Shown piece after piece: positions 34,701-42,599 of a DNA stretch of 64,000 nt; within the stretch, counting starts at the first letter, position 1; each line of letters begins with the position of its first letter. The stretch is taken from NCBI RefSeq assembly GCF_009765775.1, contig NZ_LMUU01000057.1, positions 1-64,000 on the forward strand. The letters are read 5' to 3'. The translations under genes and the position numbers were made by a program. The notes under the pieces are model-generated. The model did not search any database and was not told the DNA's origin. It saw only the letters and a program-made list of their open reading frames with translations. The DNA is from Beijerinckia sp. L45. GTDB taxonomy: Bacteria > Pseudomonadota > Alphaproteobacteria > Rhizobiales > Beijerinckiaceae.

Positions 34701-35045
34701 GATGGTCGACGTGGTGAGCTCGTCCATGGTCGCAGTCGCAGCCGCAAGGTGGTCGTGTCCATCCTTTCCCAGTCCATCGGGAAGCGCATCCTTGAGGACG
34801 TCGGGCATGCCGCCGGCGCGCAACGTCTCGACGAACAGGCGGATGCGGGCCGAGAGCTCGCCCGCCGCGAGTTCGGTGAAGGTGATGGCCGCGATCGCCG
34901 CCGGCGGAACGCCTCTGGCCAGCAGCAAGGTCACACGACCGGCGAGAAGCGCGGTCTTGCCGGTCCCTGCAGCGGCTTCGACGAGGAGCGTCGAGTCGAG
35001 ATCGGTCAGCGCCCGCAGGCGCGCGGCTCCATCCGAAGGCATCAT
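31737..35045 (-). CDS. AddA-like helicase-nuclease (UvrD type with PD-(D/E)XK domain)
   Basis: 1102 residues. Superfamily 1 helicase: Walker A EAAAGTGKT (23-31), motif II VDEFQDTDR (about 381-389), motif III-type LVGDPKQGIYSFRGAD, motif V-VI region IVTVHGAKGAVWP and LWYVAATRAR. The C-terminal RecB-type nuclease has GRADAI (about 1036) and VVDWKSD (about 1053). It should unwind and degrade DNA ends with the AddB-like partner. Its ATG overlaps that gene's stop. It differs from housekeeping AddA in context (accessory region, private operator), so a defence role is possible. Confidence 0.88.
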   Translation of the reverse strand: MMPSDGAARLRALTDLDSTLLVEAAAGTGKTALLAGRVTLLLARGVPPAAIAAITFTELAAGELSARIRLFVETLRAGGMPDVLKDALPDGLGKDGHDHLAAATATMDELTTSTIHGFCQTILRDHAVSAGVDPGAEVMDADAAKAAFDTVFEGWLKRRLQGDALPDDPIAVLSAADPRRLASTLRTLARFRQDHRSARPVPPEADGRPDLDFTDAVDAFRRWSASVPPQPATLSVVDDLERLGTFYADCFSRPPSFAELWRLAHPERVPSMRWDSLEILPLRCAPAWRAMAGDVEGTRLFNEASRHLERATACFAVLLGRVASRLVATLSSELDEVLSAYARFKVAAAVVDFDDLIFGARGLIRDDEAVRGSVAARYRHILVDEFQDTDRIQAEIIFRLAAEQPALDWEETVQRPGALFLVGDPKQGIYSFRGADPHCYEAAKRLLRRRWPDNVLTVTANFRSRPGVVDYVNRCFAQPMSRGAQPGYADMASVRGEPDHPLACASKITLKLPPKAAARLMRETEADAVADICSALVGALEIDDGKGGVRRLTAGDIALLTPAGTDLWLYERALNRRGFSVASQAGKGFHARQEVQDLMTLARVLADAHDTLAFGALMRGPLVGLGDEVLLDIADALHLRHGGTPASTFSVLTDAAEVEDFQDGLAARPLRILQALRRTASSTTPLQLLCEATARLHLRTIVAARGGDRRQSALANVDAFLDLARGYAVSGLKRFVQDLDVAWRAKASRQEGRVDGGASSIAIVTVHGAKGAVWPVTIPINAATRLQSRAAFVHRASDDTLHWMIGDVVPPQLAAAVRERDEATTRERERLWYVAATRARELLVIPEITGADQRSWARVVDLGHAALPAFDPLLLNDPVTLAVSTPENLQDADAFLAEAARIEASTRILQWLRPSEHDPDRLDGDGPDMELPDGPAGLHAVGAGRIRGLVLHALLEEVLNGEIMEDRADLQARASVLVARLMVGADSTPPDAAEMAGTVLATLRLPDVAKMRPRLIAEVPIHAFVEEGGERRPINGRADAICLGGGGVEAVVDWKSDVAPVASEVAFHRSQMRIYLAATGAPRGVLIYVSTGQVQWVLNDRL

Positions 35046-37693
35046 TGAGCTCGCCAGACATCCGCGAAATCGCCGAAGGCGCGCCTAAATGCACGGTCCT
35101 TCACGAAGAAATAGCCCTCCGTAAGGGCGGGAAGTGCCAGCCTGAACGGGTTGTCGTCCCCCTTGGCGTCGGGCCCGGGCAGCGCCGCACCTGCTCGGAT
35201 GAGCGTGTCTGCGGCCAAGACGTGGGCGGCAAGCAAGTCGATGGCATCCCCGATCCCCTTGAGCTTCAGGATCAAAGGCGGGTCGTCGGCGAGCTGTACG
35301 AGGCGGCTGATCACGCGATCGACCCGTGGCAGGTTGGATAGGACGGCTATCGCGTAGATGACGCGCTGAAGCTCGGCGCCGCCATCGAGGCTCGATGTCT
35401 GTGCATTCGGGGGAGTCTTGCCCGTCTTGTAGTCTGAAAGGCGAACGTCCCTGTCTCCAGCCAGGAGATCGAGCCTGTCTATCTTGCCGGCGATGCGCAC
35501 GTGCGTCCCTGGGACCACGACGGGTCTCTTGATGTCCCAAGGCATCGCGGGATCGGCCACCGCGGGTCCTTCCTCCGATCCAAAGCGCAGTTCCGTCCAG
35601 CTCCGGGTGCCCGGCAGCAGATCGGCGTCGAGCGCAAGCGCTCTCTTCGCCATGAGTACGCCGGCATCTATGGCGTGCCGCCAAAGGATCTGTGGCGGCG
35701 TCGCCCTTGTCGCCGGCCACTCAGCCGCGATAGATTCGGCGGCTGAGGCCAATGCGGCTTCGACGTCGCCGGACGGACCTTGGCCAAGGGATTTCTGTCC
35801 CACGATGGTCCGGTGGAGCAGTTCATGGACCAGCTCACCGAAGTCGCCCTCGTCAAGAGACAGAGCAATCGGCTCCTTCACCGTCGAATGCCAACCAAGC
35901 GCGTAACGCCACACGAAGGCTTGTGGGTCGCGCAGCATCCGGGTGAGCGACGTTGCGGATTGAATTGACTCCAAAGCACGAACAATTGCCGGGTGCCTGG
36001 CCCGTACCATCCCGTCGTGAGTGCCGAGCCGAGCGGACTGCCGGTTGGAGGTGCAGGCCCCGGCCAGTGCGATCGAACCGATGAGACTGGCCTCGCGAGG
36101 GCGGGCGAGAACCCGGTCCGCCTCGCTGTAGGCATGGACTGGGACATGGCTCCGGTCCACGACGTCGGCCGTCACGTCGGTTGCCAGCAGAGGGCTCGGC
36201 GCAAGTACGCCGCCCTGTGCGCTCCTGGCCGCCCGTGACAGGACCAGCGCGCCGGTCGCGGCCATCGTGACCGATGCGAAGTCGTGTCTGTCGCATTCTG
36301 TTACCGTCGTGTCGCGAAGGACCCTGCCCAGCAGGTGGCGAGGGAGCAGAGCGTCCCCGACGACGGGCCGGGGCCATCCGCCCGAGGTCAGACCAACGAG
36401 CCAGACGAAGCGTCGCGGCGCACCTGCCAGATGCCATGCGGGCGCCCAGACCACGTTGGCTCCGGGATCTCTACCGTCCGGAACCTTGAGCTTGCCGAGG
36501 CTGAAGGGCATCGCTTGGGGCGGGGCTTGGCGAAGCGCCTTCATCCAAAGGTCGCGCGCGGTGCCGCGCAGCAGGTCGGAGCCGAGCCGTTCAGATGCGG
36601 TCGGCCCTTCCGTGAAATCCGAGAGCCACGGTAGGATGACGCGCGGGTCGAAACCATCGCTGCGGATCGAGGCCGCCGTTTCAAGGGCGGCCGCCCAATG
36701 CTCCAGCGTCGCAAGCGTGGCGTCGGCGGCGACGTGACGAAGGGCATCGCGGGGCAGGGCGCCGAGTGCGCCGTCGTTGCCGCGCAGATGGCCGAGGAGC
36801 CGTCGGACGCGATCTTGGGAAAGGCCCTCGGTCAGAACATCCGCAAGCGCGGCACACGCCTGCCCATCGGCGGACGCCAAAGCAGGTACGCCGTGGCTGA
36901 AGTGTACGGGCAGGCCGGACTCGACGACCATGGCCATCATGTGCTCATCCCAATCGCCGGGATCTACGGCGACGACGGCCACTTCGTGCGGCGCCGCGAT
37001 CCCCGACGAAAGGAGATTGCGGATCCACCGCAGCGCCTCCATCGCCTCGGACCGCGGATCGGCGCAGGTGACGACGCGGGACGGTTTCGCCGGATGCCGT
37101 CGATCGATCGACAGCCGGCCCTGGAACCAGGAGCCAGGCGTCCGGTCGCCACGCCACTCCAATTCCACTTCCCGGGACAGCGCCTCCAGGAGGGGGTGCC
37201 AGACAGGCGAGGGCTCTCTCAGCCTCAGGAGAGTGATAGGTCCGACGAGCCTTTTGGCGTATCCGACGCGGGCCAAAGCAGCCTCGGCGAGGTCGGGTGG
37301 CGCCAGAACGCCCTCGGCGAGATGGTTGCGGACGCGCCGGTCGATCAACGCGATGTCCGCCAGGCGTGGAATGTTCACCTCCCGTCCATCCAAGGTGATC
37401 GCGGCGGACCAGAGGTCGGCCATGGTGCGTGTCACGGCGCGGACCATTCCCGGAAGCATCCTGACCTGCTCGATATCCTGGAACCCGCCTTCGCTTAGGG
37501 CCGCCGCGACCGCGACCTCGATATCCTGGCGAGTGGCGGCTTTCGAGAAGCCGCCTGCCAAACGAGCCGCGACATCGGCGATGCCGGAGACATGCAGACC
37601 GTTTGCACCGCACGCGGCAGCGTCGAGTTGGGCCATTCGCATGGCAAGTGGCCCCTCGACCAGGAATGTTCTTGTGATCAAATGGACCCGCAC
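35042..37693 (-). CDS. AddB-like PD-(D/E)XK nuclease/inactive helicase
   Basis: 883 residues. C-terminal RecB-type nuclease with GKIDRLDLLAGDRDVRLSDY and KTGK (about residues 736-760), preceded by Asp-Glu-rich helix ELVHELLH. The N-terminal half has the worn helicase fold of AddB, without Walker A; no Cys cluster for an iron-sulfur site is seen. A TTG at 37711 is possible, but GTG 37693 leaves room for the operator that ends at 37715. First gene of the unit with the AddA-like gene. Confidence 0.8.
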   Translation of the reverse strand: MRVHLITRTFLVEGPLAMRMAQLDAAACGANGLHVSGIADVAARLAGGFSKAATRQDIEVAVAAALSEGGFQDIEQVRMLPGMVRAVTRTMADLWSAAITLDGREVNIPRLADIALIDRRVRNHLAEGVLAPPDLAEAALARVGYAKRLVGPITLLRLREPSPVWHPLLEALSREVELEWRGDRTPGSWFQGRLSIDRRHPAKPSRVVTCADPRSEAMEALRWIRNLLSSGIAAPHEVAVVAVDPGDWDEHMMAMVVESGLPVHFSHGVPALASADGQACAALADVLTEGLSQDRVRRLLGHLRGNDGALGALPRDALRHVAADATLATLEHWAAALETAASIRSDGFDPRVILPWLSDFTEGPTASERLGSDLLRGTARDLWMKALRQAPPQAMPFSLGKLKVPDGRDPGANVVWAPAWHLAGAPRRFVWLVGLTSGGWPRPVVGDALLPRHLLGRVLRDTTVTECDRHDFASVTMAATGALVLSRAARSAQGGVLAPSPLLATDVTADVVDRSHVPVHAYSEADRVLARPREASLIGSIALAGACTSNRQSARLGTHDGMVRARHPAIVRALESIQSATSLTRMLRDPQAFVWRYALGWHSTVKEPIALSLDEGDFGELVHELLHRTIVGQKSLGQGPSGDVEAALASAAESIAAEWPATRATPPQILWRHAIDAGVLMAKRALALDADLLPGTRSWTELRFGSEEGPAVADPAMPWDIKRPVVVPGTHVRIAGKIDRLDLLAGDRDVRLSDYKTGKTPPNAQTSSLDGGAELQRVIYAIAVLSNLPRVDRVISRLVQLADDPPLILKLKGIGDAIDLLAAHVLAADTLIRAGAALPGPDAKGDDNPFRLALPALTEGYFFVKDRAFRRAFGDFADVWRAQ

Positions 37694-37714
37694 ATCTTCG
37701 ACACACCGCAATGG

Positions 37715-37737
37715 CGATGATATCTAGGATATCATCG
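37715..37737. promoter_or_regulatory. shared operator, copy 2 (extended arms)
   Basis: Core GATATC-TAG-GATATC (37719-37733) inside 10-base perfect arms CGATGATATC and GATATCATCG. It lies 22 bases before the GTG of the AddB-like gene. Copies 1 and 3 differ in the centre (TAA). Confidence 0.78.
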
Positions 37738-37780
37738 CTTGGTTTCCAGATCACCCGGCCGATAGTGAGTCCAAAAATAG

Positions 37781-37826
37781 TTGTCATGCTTGACAATGTT
37801 GACAGAAGTGAACGCACACCTAGAAT
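37781..37826 (+). promoter_or_regulatory. promoter and operator of the Xre-RES pair
   Basis: A palindrome TTGTCA-TGCT-TGACAA (37781-37796) precedes TTGACA (37799-37804), a 16-base spacer and TAGAAT (37821-37826). Transcription would start close to the ATG at 37833, giving a nearly leaderless mRNA. Autoregulation by the antitoxin is expected for this family. Confidence 0.55.
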
Positions 37827-37832
37827 ACGGCG

Positions 37833-38528
37833 ATGACAGAGAAGACGAGAGCCACCCCGTCCGCATCCAACCGCCGCCCGAAGACGTCGGCCGTCAGATC
37901 CGGCGATGCGGCGATGACTATGTTCACCCTGGCTGGCGACCCGGCGGCGATGTTCCGGAAGTTCCGGATCCCGGCGGGCGCGGAAGTCGCCATCGTGTCT
38001 TCGAGGCCGGATGCGGTCAAGGAGATCGAGCACTCTGGGGAGCACTTCGTGGCCGTTCGCCGCGTCTACGCCGATGCGGTCTCGAAGGCCCGATCCGCGG
38101 TGATCAACAAGAGGGCCTTCGAGCCGGACGCCCGGGCGCACGCTATCCTCGAGGGTGTCCGCATCGCACAGGCGGATCTGCAGGCGGCGGGCGGTGCCTA
38201 CGACCTCGATCAGGTGAGGGGGTTGATGCGGGGCATCTCGCGACAGGCCGTCCACAAGCGGGTTCAGGACGGGAGCCTGTTGGCGGTGCCTGGTCCGAGC
38301 AACAGGCAGAGCTTCCCTACGGTACAGTTCAATAGCGACGGCACAGTCGTCGATGGCCTGAGCGCCGTGCATGCGGCGCTGCCGACGCGAAACCCCTGGA
38401 GCGTCCTCAACTTCCTGACCAATCCCGACGACAGGCTCGGCGGGCGTAAGCCGATCGACGTCCTCAAGGAAGGCGGCGTCGACGTCGTCGTAGAGGCGGC
38501 CCGACGCATGGGTGAGCAGGGCGCTTGA
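37833..38528 (+). CDS. Xre/MbcA-type antitoxin of a RES toxin
   Basis: 231 residues, about 80 more than usual. Residues about 1-40 are basic and disordered; a helix-turn-helix-like part holds QVRGLMRGISRQAVHKRVQD, and the C-terminal toxin-binding domain ends NPDDRLGGRKPIDVLKEGG. It overlaps the RES gene by 4 bases (TTGA). Start at 37833 leaves no room for a Shine-Dalgarno site if the promoter is read correctly; the internal ATG at about 37914 is an alternative. Confidence 0.82.
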   Translation: MTEKTRATPSASNRRPKTSAVRSGDAAMTMFTLAGDPAAMFRKFRIPAGAEVAIVSSRPDAVKEIEHSGEHFVAVRRVYADAVSKARSAVINKRAFEPDARAHAILEGVRIAQADLQAAGGAYDLDQVRGLMRGISRQAVHKRVQDGSLLAVPGPSNRQSFPTVQFNSDGTVVDGLSAVHAALPTRNPWSVLNFLTNPDDRLGGRKPIDVLKEGGVDVVVEAARRMGEQGA

Positions 38529-39115
38529 GCCCACCATTGCCACCCGCCAACCTCTCGGCGCGAACACCGGACTTCACGATCGTCGCCGCTGGGGCGCCGA
38601 TCCATCGCTTCTTCAAGAAAGGGTTCGAACCGATCTTCTTCGATAACTCCTTGAGCGGCCGCCTCAATGCGCCCGACGCCTCTTACGGGGTGCTGTACGG
38701 CGCGTGCGAAGAGGCGGGCGCATTCGCAGAGACGTTTCTGAGAAGTCCGGGTCGCAACCTGATCGATCCTGCATTCCTGGCCGACCGGGCCTACGTACGT
38801 CTGGAGGCCATCGAGGACCTGACCTTGGTAAAGCTCGCCGGACCGGGTCTCGCGATCCTCGGTGCTACCGCGGAGGTCGTCCACGCGGGACTGCCCTACG
38901 ACGTGCCGCAGGCATGGTCGAAGGCCATCCGTGGAAGCTTCGCCGGCATTCACGGCATCGCCTACCACGCTCGTCACGACGACGAGGCGGTATGCTACGC
39001 GCTCTTCGACAACTGCCGGGGGCGGGTGACCGAGGACGAGCGCCGGGTGGACCTCGATGAGGACTGGTTCTGGCGCCTGGCACTTCGCTATCGCGTCGGT
39101 CTATCGCCGACCTGA
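38525..39115 (+). CDS. RES-domain toxin
   Basis: 196 residues. RES toxins break down NAD+ and stop growth. The name-giving residues are visible: Arg in PIHRFF, Glu in CEEAGAFAETFL and Ser in GSFAGIHGIAYHAR, together with LSGRLNAPDASYGVLY. TTG start overlapping the antitoxin stop keeps its level below the antitoxin. It lies between the AddAB-like unit and the AAA gene cluster. Confidence 0.88.
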   Translation: MSPPLPPANLSARTPDFTIVAAGAPIHRFFKKGFEPIFFDNSLSGRLNAPDASYGVLYGACEEAGAFAETFLRSPGRNLIDPAFLADRAYVRLEAIEDLTLVKLAGPGLAILGATAEVVHAGLPYDVPQAWSKAIRGSFAGIHGIAYHARHDDEAVCYALFDNCRGRVTEDERRVDLDEDWFWRLALRYRVGLSPT

Positions 39116-39183
39116 AGCCAGGCGGACGGGTCCGCACCACTGATCGAGGCGCCCTCAGCCCCGAAAAACACTTCTTTGTTGTT

Positions 39184-39198
39184 GATATCTAAGATATC
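39184..39198. promoter_or_regulatory. shared operator, copy 3 (GATATC-TAA-GATATC)
   Basis: The same 15-base perfect palindrome as copy 1, 36 bases before the ATG at 39235. Confidence 0.75.
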
Positions 39199-39234
39199 TT
39201 TCCCAGATAGTCCCGGAACAGATCCGGAGCCGTC

Positions 39235-39864
39235 ATGAAAAGCAGATCCAACAAAGTCGTCGCTCAACGCCCTCGGCGCGTTGCGGAATGCTACGTCGCC
39301 GCCTGCAGCGGGACGGCGCGCCTGACCGGGGAGATAGGATTCCCTGTCGTACACGTCGGCGTCTCGTGCGACGCACAGAAGGCGATCGCCAAGCTGAACA
39401 TCAAGCAGCATGGCAGCGGGACCCTCTGGCCCGGCTCGTTTCAGCCTTTGGAGCCGCAGCCCGGCTGGGCCGACTGGGGATTGTTCCAGTTGGAGGCCGG
39501 TGTCGAGACGGGTTTCCCGCCGCCGTGCGGGGCGGTGATCCAAGACGGGGTCATCCGGCTGCCGCTACCAAGCGGCGTCACCTTGACGGAACTGCGCGAA
39601 CAGCTTTCGGGAGCCTTGAGCAGGCTACGCTTTCAGGACTTCGTCCGGCAGCCCCGCTGGCTCGAGGCGCAGAGCGCCTCGGACCCCTTCGCAAAAATCG
39701 TTGTCCATCCCCGGTACATACTGCGAGGCAACAGCTTCCGCGGCGCGAGGCTGGTCACCGATCTCGTGGTGTTGGATCCGTCGCAAGATGCAGCGCGCCT
39801 CCTGTGGATCGTGGTCGGAGCTTGCCTTGCGGCGTGCGACGGGCGGCTGCCGCGATGGAAGTGA
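39235..39864 (+). CDS. unknown protein, perhaps a degenerate GIY-YIG-like fold
   Basis: 209 residues. The first third (AECYVAACSG, VVHVGVSCDAQKAIAKLNIK) faintly recalls the GIY-YIG/T5orf172 pattern 'Y-V ... K-I-G-x-S-x-D ... R ... L-N', but the catalytic Arg is replaced, so this is speculative. The rest has no known motif. It is the first gene after operator copy 3 and is followed on the same strand by a 69-residue protein and the AAA ATPase. Confidence 0.5.
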   Translation: MKSRSNKVVAQRPRRVAECYVAACSGTARLTGEIGFPVVHVGVSCDAQKAIAKLNIKQHGSGTLWPGSFQPLEPQPGWADWGLFQLEAGVETGFPPPCGAVIQDGVIRLPLPSGVTLTELREQLSGALSRLRFQDFVRQPRWLEAQSASDPFAKIVVHPRYILRGNSFRGARLVTDLVVLDPSQDAARLLWIVVGACLAACDGRLPRWK

Positions 39865-39946
39865 CCGCAACGATACGCCGTCGGCGCCATCCCGGCGTGG
39901 CCTCTCCGCACGTTGGCTTGGCATCAAGGCCATGCCGGGCCCCATC

Positions 39947-40156
39947 ATGAAGATTTTCTTCGCTTATCGGTCGAACCGGCCGATCGCCCTCTCCTCGCAA
40001 CTGTCCTCGCTGCTGACATACATCCGCGGACAGTCAGACGAGAACGAATACATCGTCATCCTTGCCGATTGCGGCACGGACGGTCGAACGCCAACCGGAG
40101 CGGATCTGATCTTCCGCGGAACAAGGCACGACGCCAGAGCGATGAAATGGAACTGA
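39947..40156 (+). CDS. small unknown protein
   Basis: 69 residues, MKIFFAYRSNRPIALS at the start, LADCGTDGRTPTGADLIFRG near the end. Overlaps the following AAA gene by 10 bases, which favours real, coupled translation. An ATG at 39932 is an alternative start. No family recognised. Confidence 0.45.
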   Translation: MKIFFAYRSNRPIALSSQLSSLLTYIRGQSDENEYIVILADCGTDGRTPTGADLIFRGTRHDARAMKWN

Positions 40157-41262
40157 GAGGTCGCGTACGACGCCCGAGGACGGCGAGCCTAAAGGGCTCG
40201 AGACGTCGTAAGGCCAGGCACCCGCAGCAGTCGTATGCGCGGATCTACGATCCCGACTCGTTCCGCAAGGCGCTCGGTTGTCAGGCAGAGCCGGACACTG
40301 ATGATCGGAGCGTGGTCGAAGAGGAGCGACCTACGCGATCTCGAACGACGGAGAACGAGATCTGGGCGCGCTGCCTGGAAGAGGTTCTGGCGGACCCGCG
40401 AGGAAGCCTGCGGCCGCATCTGATAGGCGAACCGGCGATGATGACGCGTCTGGAGATCGTCTCGGAAGCGTCGCCGCATTTCGCGAAGGTCACATCCATC
40501 ATATCTCGCGCCGTCTTCTCCAGCATCGTCACTGAGTGCCCGCTGAGCTTTCCGCCCATCCTGCTCCTGTCGCCGCCAGGCATCGGCAAGACCTTCTACT
40601 GCAGATCCCTCGCCCAAGCGCTGGGGACGACGTGCGTGCCGATAAGCATCAATGGGACGAGTGACCGCGGCCAACTCGGCGGGCTCACCCCGCTTTGGCG
40701 GGGCGCAAAGCTCGGCCGGATCGCACAGGCGATCCTCATCGACAGCATGACGGCTTCGCCCTTGTTCCTGCTGGACGAACTCGACAAATCACCGACGTTG
40801 TCGAGCGACGAGGGCACGCTGAACGTGCTCCTTTCCGTCCTCGAAGACGAGAACGCCAGCGCGTTCGTTGACGAATATCTTGGGCTTCCCATAGCGGCGC
40901 AGTTCGCTAACTGGATCGCGAGCGCCAACACGACGCAGACGATATCGGCTCCGCTCATCGATCGGATGCTGGTTATCGAAATTGCCGCCCCTACGGGCGA
41001 CCATGCGAGACGGGTCGTACGGTCGATCGCCGCCGACCTGATCAAGCGTCGGGCACCGAACCTTGTCGGAGGCGTCGCCGACGAGGCTGTTGAAAGATTG
41101 GCCGGGATGAATGCGAGGACGATCTCCCGGGTCGTCGATCTCGCCATCGCCTTCACCGTCGCCCGGCGAAGGCGTACCGTCTCCGCTGACGACGTCGAGC
41201 GTGCTGTCGAGCTGGTCCAGGATCCGCGACCCTTCACGAAGATGGGCTTTCTAGCTCGCTGA
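40147..41262 (+). CDS. Lon-like AAA+ ATPase without protease domain
   Basis: 371 residues. Walker A LLLSPPGIGKTFYCRSL near residue 140, Walker B PLFLLDELDKS near 200, sensor-1 SANTT and an Arg finger in PLIDRML. The pore-loop region TSDRGQLGGLTPLW resembles the Lon ATPase, but the Ser-Lys protease domain is absent. The N-terminal 70 residues are basic. It may remodel or unload a protein from DNA, in partnership with the upstream unknown genes. Confidence 0.8.
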   Translation: MELRGRVRRPRTASLKGSRRRKARHPQQSYARIYDPDSFRKALGCQAEPDTDDRSVVEEERPTRSRTTENEIWARCLEEVLADPRGSLRPHLIGEPAMMTRLEIVSEASPHFAKVTSIISRAVFSSIVTECPLSFPPILLLSPPGIGKTFYCRSLAQALGTTCVPISINGTSDRGQLGGLTPLWRGAKLGRIAQAILIDSMTASPLFLLDELDKSPTLSSDEGTLNVLLSVLEDENASAFVDEYLGLPIAAQFANWIASANTTQTISAPLIDRMLVIEIAAPTGDHARRVVRSIAADLIKRRAPNLVGGVADEAVERLAGMNARTISRVVDLAIAFTVARRRRTVSADDVERAVELVQDPRPFTKMGFLAR

Positions 41263-41456
41263 ATGACCAACTGCAGCCGGCTTTCAAGCCGTGACGAGCG
41301 ACAGGCTCGTTACGCCCTACGGGAAGGTCGCGCGCGGATCCACGATAGCCGCGAACAGCGCCATACCGGACTCGACCTTCTCCGTATCTGACGGCGTTAG
41401 CCGCGATCGGCGGCCGCAGGGCCGACAACCAGCAGGGCCTCAATCAAGCTACGACA

Positions 41457-42080
41457 TCATCGGTGGCTGGCGCCCTGCCCGACCGAGTCGTTCCACACGA
41501 ACGCGGCTTCGCTTGTTATTTGCTGGGCTGAAAGCTCAGGAAAGCAAATGTCTTCCAGCAACCCCACGTAGGGGATGTAATCCGCTATCGACTGCAGCGT
41601 CCCGGTGGCCAGTATTGGGAAGAACGCGGTGGGTTCCGCGTAGTCGTAAATCATAAGAAACTCGCCGGTCGCCGCGGTGCCGTCCGGCAGCAGCACGCCA
41701 GGAGGACAAGCGGTCCAGGTGTGCGGGACGCCACCAGGTATATCCACAAGAGTCCCGTGCGGGATGACGTAGATGTTGCCGTTCAGCTCGACGAGACCGA
41801 CCCCGCCCGTGACCAGGATGCGTTCTGACAGCAAGCAGGCCTCCGCGTCGTCCACAGATACATGCACATGCCGAGGTAGCCGAAGCTTGTGATTGAAAGG
41901 GATAAAGCCAAACTGCCCGCGCTTTGTCGAAGCCACCGGCAGCCAGCCGCCTGGATCCAGCTCGTGCATCGTCAGGGGTATGGTGGAGAAGGGATTCTTG
42001 ATCGTCGCCCCCGTCCCATGAGTGATCCGGCAACCGTTCGGCAGAAGGAAACCGTTTGGCTTGATCGCGACGCCGGTCAT
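41457..42080 (-). CDS. cupin-fold protein
   Basis: 207 residues. A cupin barrel with the first metal motif around LPRHVHVSVDDAEACLL and the second around DIPGGVPHTWTACPPG. The substrate is unknown; the hydrophobic pattern suggests a small-molecule-binding or dioxygenase-like enzyme. ATG at 42080. It stands alone between the AAA gene and a small secreted protein. Confidence 0.6.
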   Translation of the reverse strand: MTGVAIKPNGFLLPNGCRITHGTGATIKNPFSTIPLTMHELDPGGWLPVASTKRGQFGFIPFNHKLRLPRHVHVSVDDAEACLLSERILVTGGVGLVELNGNIYVIPHGTLVDIPGGVPHTWTACPPGVLLPDGTAATGEFLMIYDYAEPTAFFPILATGTLQSIADYIPYVGLLEDICFPELSAQQITSEAAFVWNDSVGQGASHR

Positions 42081-42164
42081 GGCAGGCCTCTCAAAGTGAA
42101 CGCTGGTGGACCTTATCAGCTTGATGGCACATCGGCAGGCGGGCCTGATTCAATAAGCAGAAGA

Positions 42165-42434
42165 CTACCTGTCACCGGGCGCAGTCCGTCCAGGGACAGG
42201 CGGACTTCCGGGCTGTGCATTGCCCGTCGGAGCCTGGCCATTGGCTGGCGACGTCGCGGCGCCAGCCGGCTGCGGCGTGCTCGAGGTCGTTACATCGCCG
42301 AGACCTGTGCCAGTGATGCCGCTCCCCGCCGTCGGCCCGGCCCCGGAGGCCCCGGCGCCCTGAGCAGTCGCGTGGTTCGACGGGATCAGGATAAGCAGGC
42401 AGGCAGCCAGCGTCTTCCTCGAAATCATCATCAC
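42165..42434 (-). CDS. small exported protein, low complexity
   Basis: 89 residues. Signal peptide (KTLAACLLILIPSNHATAQG), then a Gly-, Ala-, Pro- and Thr-rich tail with GITGTGLGDVTTSS. Similar small exported proteins are frequent in Methylobacterium; role unknown. Compare the genes at 48230 and 54428. Confidence 0.6.
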   Translation of the reverse strand: MMMISRKTLAACLLILIPSNHATAQGAGASGAGPTAGSGITGTGLGDVTTSSTPQPAGAATSPANGQAPTGNAQPGSPPVPGRTAPGDR

Positions 42435-42599
42435 ATTTTGTCCGTCTTGGAGGCAGCACGTCGAACCGACGAGCGCAGCTGAGGTTCAGACGTAGGCCGA
42501 TAACGATCGGATTGAGCGGCGCCTGATGGACGGGCACACGTCGGTGGAGCCTGCAGGCTTCGCACCAGCAATCCCCATCATGATCGGCATCGACGATCA

